From positions 1 to 16,138 of the forward strand of contig CANQMJ010000049.1 of assembly GCA_947624945.1 (NCBI GenBank): 16,138 nt of DNA, in the 5' to 3' direction. Origin of the DNA: an uncultured Clostridia bacterium. GTDB lineage: Bacteria > Bacillota > Clostridia > Oscillospirales > CAG-272. Below the pieces are notes generated by a model. The model searched no databases and was not told the origin of the DNA. It saw nothing but the letters and a program-made list of their open reading frames with translations. Positions 13,640 to 16,138 of the stretch are shown piece by piece. Numbering within the stretch: the stretch's first letter is position 1; each line of letters starts with the position of its first letter. The translations under genes and the position numbers were made by a program.

Positions 13640-15418
13640 ATGGGAAAAGAATTATTTGACAACATACCGAGCAAGATCGGAGATCTTTTGAGCGATGTAA
13701 AAAACGGAAAGATCGGACTTCCCGACCTGCAAAGACCTTTCGTTTGGAAGGACAGCAAAGCGCGCGACCTGTTGGACTCCATGCTGAAGGGATATCCGAT
13801 AGGATATATAATGCTTTGGCAGTCGCCGGAGGATTATGAAACGGTAAGTCGCATAGGAACAAATCATAAAACATATAACCGTCCCGATTATCTTGTCATC
13901 GACGGACAGCAGAGATTGACCGCGCTGCTTGCCTCGATATCGGGTATATCGGTAGTGGACAATAATTATAATAAACGCCGTATTCGCATTTCCTTTAATC
14001 CTTTGACACGTGAATTTGCAGTTTGGACGGAAGCATTTGAGCGCAATCCGGAATGGATAAGCGAAATCAGTGCCGTTTTTGATGCCGATAGTGAACACAA
14101 TGTATCAAAGTTCAGGCGTCATTTTATCAAGGAATGTAATGCAGGCAGAGAGAAAAACGGCAGAGAGCCTCTCTCTGATGATGAAGAAGAAAAAATTGAA
14201 ACAAATATCAACGATTTGCTCAATCTGTCGATATATACGCTGCCGACACTTAGGATCAACACAAAGGCTACGGAAGAGGATGTCGCCGAGGTGTTTGTCC
14301 GCGTAAATTCAGGCGGACAAAAGCTGACCGAGAAAAACTTCATTGAAACGCTGCTCGCAGTCTACGACAACGATGTTCACGACAAAATAGACAAATTCTG
14401 CGCCGATTCCCGCATCCCGACAGACGGCACATCGTATAATTTTATATTAAAGGTCGACCCGTCTCATCTTATCCGCATGGCTGTCGCGGTCGGATTCCGC
14501 CGCGCTCGTCTGCGGTACGCATATATGCTTATGCGCGGCAAAGATCTCGATACTGGACTTGTGACGAAAGAAGAGATGGACAAGAACCTGGATAAGTTCA
14601 AAAATGCTCTTGACAAAGTTACAAATCTGAACGACTGGCATACGTTTATGCGCCTTTTTTCCGATGCGGGATATGTAAACAGCAGTATCGTCGCGTCGTC
14701 AAATGCCGTCGTGTTCTGTTATGTTTTATACCTTATCGGAAAATACGATTACAAGGTACAGCCTCTGACCCTGCAAAAAATAATAAAGAAATGGATATTC
14801 ATGTCAACAATTACGTTTTTCTACACAGGTTCAACTGAATCCGAGGTGGAAAAACAGTTTGCGGATTTAAGAAATGTAACGACCGCGGACGAGTTCGTCT
14901 CGTATTTGGACGGAGTAATATCGACAAGATTTACCGACGATTATTTCAATCTGACGCTGCCGTCGGCACTTATGAGCGCTGCGGCGATATCTCCCGCATG
15001 GTTCGGGTATATTGCCGCGCTGAACGTGCTCGGTACGCCCATGCTGTTTTGCTCGACACTGCTTAAGGAGCGAATGCTGCCCGGGTCGAGCGGAGACAAA
15101 AAAGCGATCGACAAGCATCATATTTTCCCGAAAAATTATTTGACGACGCTCGGGTATACGAGCGATCGCGAAAGAAATCAAATAGCAAACTTTACGTATC
15201 TCGACTACAACACAAACATTGATATTTCCGATGATCCGCCTGCAGAATATGTCGAAAGATACCGTCGTAAGCTCGGCGAGGAGGGCTACAGAAAAACATG
15301 CGATGAGAACGCGTTACCGATCGACTTTGAAAAAATGTCATATCCCGATTTCCTCGAAAAGCGCAGGAAGCTCATGGCAGGTATAGTAAAAAAAGCGTAT
15401 CTGAAGCTTTGTGAATGA
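13640..15418 (+). CDS. DUF262 / HNH (GmrSD-like) protein, probable modification-dependent defence nuclease
   Basis: The 592-residue protein starts with a DUF262 domain: LPDLQRPFVWKDSKARDLLD near 27-46, GYPIGYIMLW, YLVIDGQQRLTALLA near 84-98 with the ParB-like DGQQR (88-92), and a second motif VNSGGQKLTEKNF near 220. The C-terminal part carries an HNH-type site, KKAIDKHHIFPKNYL with His493-His494, then NFTYLDYNTNIDIS and PPAEYV, as in DUF1524/HNH partners. GmrSD enzymes use the DUF262 part to bind and hydrolyse nucleotide and the HNH part to cut modified phage DNA; this role is inferred from family. Single-chain fusions are common. AAAAGGA lies seven bases before the ATG. The gene is visibly more AT-rich (a 60-base line at 13861 has 24 G+C, against 39 at 5521) and uses AAA, ATA and TAT more, which suggests transfer. 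No methylase or other defence gene adjoins it. Confidence 0.88.
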   Translation: MGKELFDNIPSKIGDLLSDVKNGKIGLPDLQRPFVWKDSKARDLLDSMLKGYPIGYIMLWQSPEDYETVSRIGTNHKTYNRPDYLVIDGQQRLTALLASISGISVVDNNYNKRRIRISFNPLTREFAVWTEAFERNPEWISEISAVFDADSEHNVSKFRRHFIKECNAGREKNGREPLSDDEEEKIETNINDLLNLSIYTLPTLRINTKATEEDVAEVFVRVNSGGQKLTEKNFIETLLAVYDNDVHDKIDKFCADSRIPTDGTSYNFILKVDPSHLIRMAVAVGFRRARLRYAYMLMRGKDLDTGLVTKEEMDKNLDKFKNALDKVTNLNDWHTFMRLFSDAGYVNSSIVASSNAVVFCYVLYLIGKYDYKVQPLTLQKIIKKWIFMSTITFFYTGSTESEVEKQFADLRNVTTADEFVSYLDGVISTRFTDDYFNLTLPSALMSAAAISPAWFGYIAALNVLGTPMLFCSTLLKERMLPGSSGDKKAIDKHHIFPKNYLTTLGYTSDRERNQIANFTYLDYNTNIDISDDPPAEYVERYRRKLGEEGYRKTCDENALPIDFEKMSYPDFLEKRRKLMAGIVKKAYLKLCE

Positions 15419-15452
15419 ACGGAGTTGAAATTCATATTATGACAAATGCAAC

Positions 15453-15456
15453 GGAG
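15453..15456 (+). promoter_or_regulatory. Ribosome binding site that favours the ATG at 15463
   Basis: GGAG stands six bases before the ATG at 15463. The upstream in-frame ATG codons at 15415, which overlaps the DUF262 stop as ATGA, and at 15439 lack comparable sites. Codon composition also becomes GC-rich only after about 15480. Confidence 0.45.
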
Positions 15457-15462
15457 CACATC

Positions 15463-16134
15463 ATGCTTACTATCGCATACAAAAACGGCGCGGGCGAAAC
15501 GCTCGCCGCCTCACAGTCTGTGGCGGGTGACGCGCATCTCTGCGTCGAGACAGATGAAAAAAGCGCCGACGGCGCCATCGTTATAACATGCGAGCCGCGC
15601 TCGCACTTGTGGGTGAAGCTCGATGCGGCGATAATGCCGGGCGAGGTCTACGTACCGACGGGAGAGATGATATGGCGCATACCGACGGGACGCGAGCGCG
15701 ACGCGTATTCGCCAGCCGTATTCGTGCCGGGGCGTCACGTCGTCACCGCGCGCGTTATGGCGGCGGACGAGACGCGCGTGCGCCGCAACTTGGCGTGCAA
15801 CCCCGCCGACGTGCGTGGAGAGTCCGATTTTTACCCGCACTGCACCGCGAACGCGGAGACGCGCGGTGAGGCGCTGTTCGCGGCGCGCAATGTTATCGAC
15901 GGTTACCGCGTGAACTCGGGGCACTGGGGGTGGCCGTATCAGAGCTGGGGCATCAACGGACGCGCGGACGCGTACTGCACCGTCGACTTCGGACGCGAGG
16001 TGGAGATAGATGAGGCGGCGCTCGTGATACGCGCCGACTTCCCACACGACGCGTGGTGGAAAAGCGGGCACATCGAGATGTCGGACGGCGGCGCCGTCGA
16101 CTTCGAGCTGCGCAAATGCGCCGAACGGCAGTAA
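15463..16134 (+). CDS. Discoidin-like carbohydrate-binding-type protein, apparently cut short
   Basis: From the ATG at 15463 the product has 223 residues; the ATG at 15415 would add 16. The first 105 residues are beta-rich (LTIAYKNGAGETLAAS, IMPGEVYVPTGEMIWRIP, FVPGRHVVTARVM). Residues 137-212 match a galactose-binding/discoidin-like domain: ALFAARNVIDGYRVNSGHWG, WPYQSWGINGRADAYCTVDFG, then VIRADFPHDAWWKSGHIEMSDG. The pattern is one I associate with uncharacterised gut-clostridial proteins; binding to a glycan is inference. The domain normally continues with another 40-60 residues of beta strands after the KCAERQ position, but a TAA follows here, four bases before the window ends. So the protein is either truncated, frameshifted or affected by a contig-end error. 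No signal peptide is visible. Its base composition is that of the host, unlike the DUF262 gene before it. Confidence 0.7.
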   Translation: MLTIAYKNGAGETLAASQSVAGDAHLCVETDEKSADGAIVITCEPRSHLWVKLDAAIMPGEVYVPTGEMIWRIPTGRERDAYSPAVFVPGRHVVTARVMAADETRVRRNLACNPADVRGESDFYPHCTANAETRGEALFAARNVIDGYRVNSGHWGWPYQSWGINGRADAYCTVDFGREVEIDEAALVIRADFPHDAWWKSGHIEMSDGGAVDFELRKCAERQ

Positions 16135-16138
16135 ATAT

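Noticed and set aside
13527..13874. A 115-codon minus-strand frame over the DUF262 promoter
   Set aside because: It is antisense to a strong promoter and to the conserved start of DUF262, with no upstream ribosome site or recognisable motif.
1..16138. CRISPR arrays, tRNA or rRNA genes, insertion sequences, integrase or phage genes
   Set aside because: I read for repeats, cloverleaf-type stems and transposase motifs and found none.

Overview
This 16.1 kb window is probably one contig of a GC-rich bacterium with both ends inside genes. Three things suggest an uncultured gut-type Clostridia (Bacillota). A surface protein ends in a GCGS-plus-helix anchor, the promoters are A/T-rich sigma70-type with strong AGGAG ribosome sites, and ATA, AGA and AGG codons are frequent despite high GC. 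The placement is inference; there is no rRNA or other phylogenetic marker. I saw no tRNA, rRNA, CRISPR array or insertion sequence.

Layout from left to right. (1) Positions 3-716 hold the 3' end of a LamG-like surface protein with a C-terminal anchor, followed by a terminator. (2) Positions 806-1534 encode an RsmJ-type 16S rRNA methyltransferase. It converges through a perfect 28-bp palindrome on (3) a 703-residue minus-strand protein that joins an ASCH domain to an HEFGH zinc metallopeptidase, a probable beta-trefoil and a bacterial surface repeat. (4) Diverging from it, 3907-7488 is a two-gene glycosidase operon, a GH29 alpha-L-fucosidase and a GH36 alpha-galactosidase, both without signal peptides. 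Together they could strip fucose and alpha-galactose (or alpha-GalNAc) from imported oligosaccharides. (5) A bidirectional terminator separates this from a minus-strand membrane block at 7567-13273. That block has a stomatin-type SPFH protein at the downstream end and its usual partner NfeD at the upstream end. Between them lie four genes: a solute-binding-protein fusion, a six-helix membrane protein and two small membrane proteins. (6) A clearly more AT-rich DUF262/HNH protein (13640-15418), resembling GmrSD-type modification-dependent nucleases, probably arrived by transfer. (7) A discoidin-like protein (15463-16134) seems to end early, four bases before the window ends.

The most interesting object is the membrane block. 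The C-terminal domain of the six-helix protein and the N-terminal domain of the solute-binding fusion are visibly homologous. This shared domain is one I cannot name, and here it is fixed to the membrane in two ways, between the stomatin and NfeD genes. The second is the ASCH-metallopeptidase fusion, which pairs a usually intracellular RNA-binding-type domain with a protease and modules typical of exported proteins. Predicted promoters for the minus-strand metallopeptidase, the fucosidase operon, the stomatin, the four-gene block, NfeD and the DUF262 gene all have 17-bp spacers.
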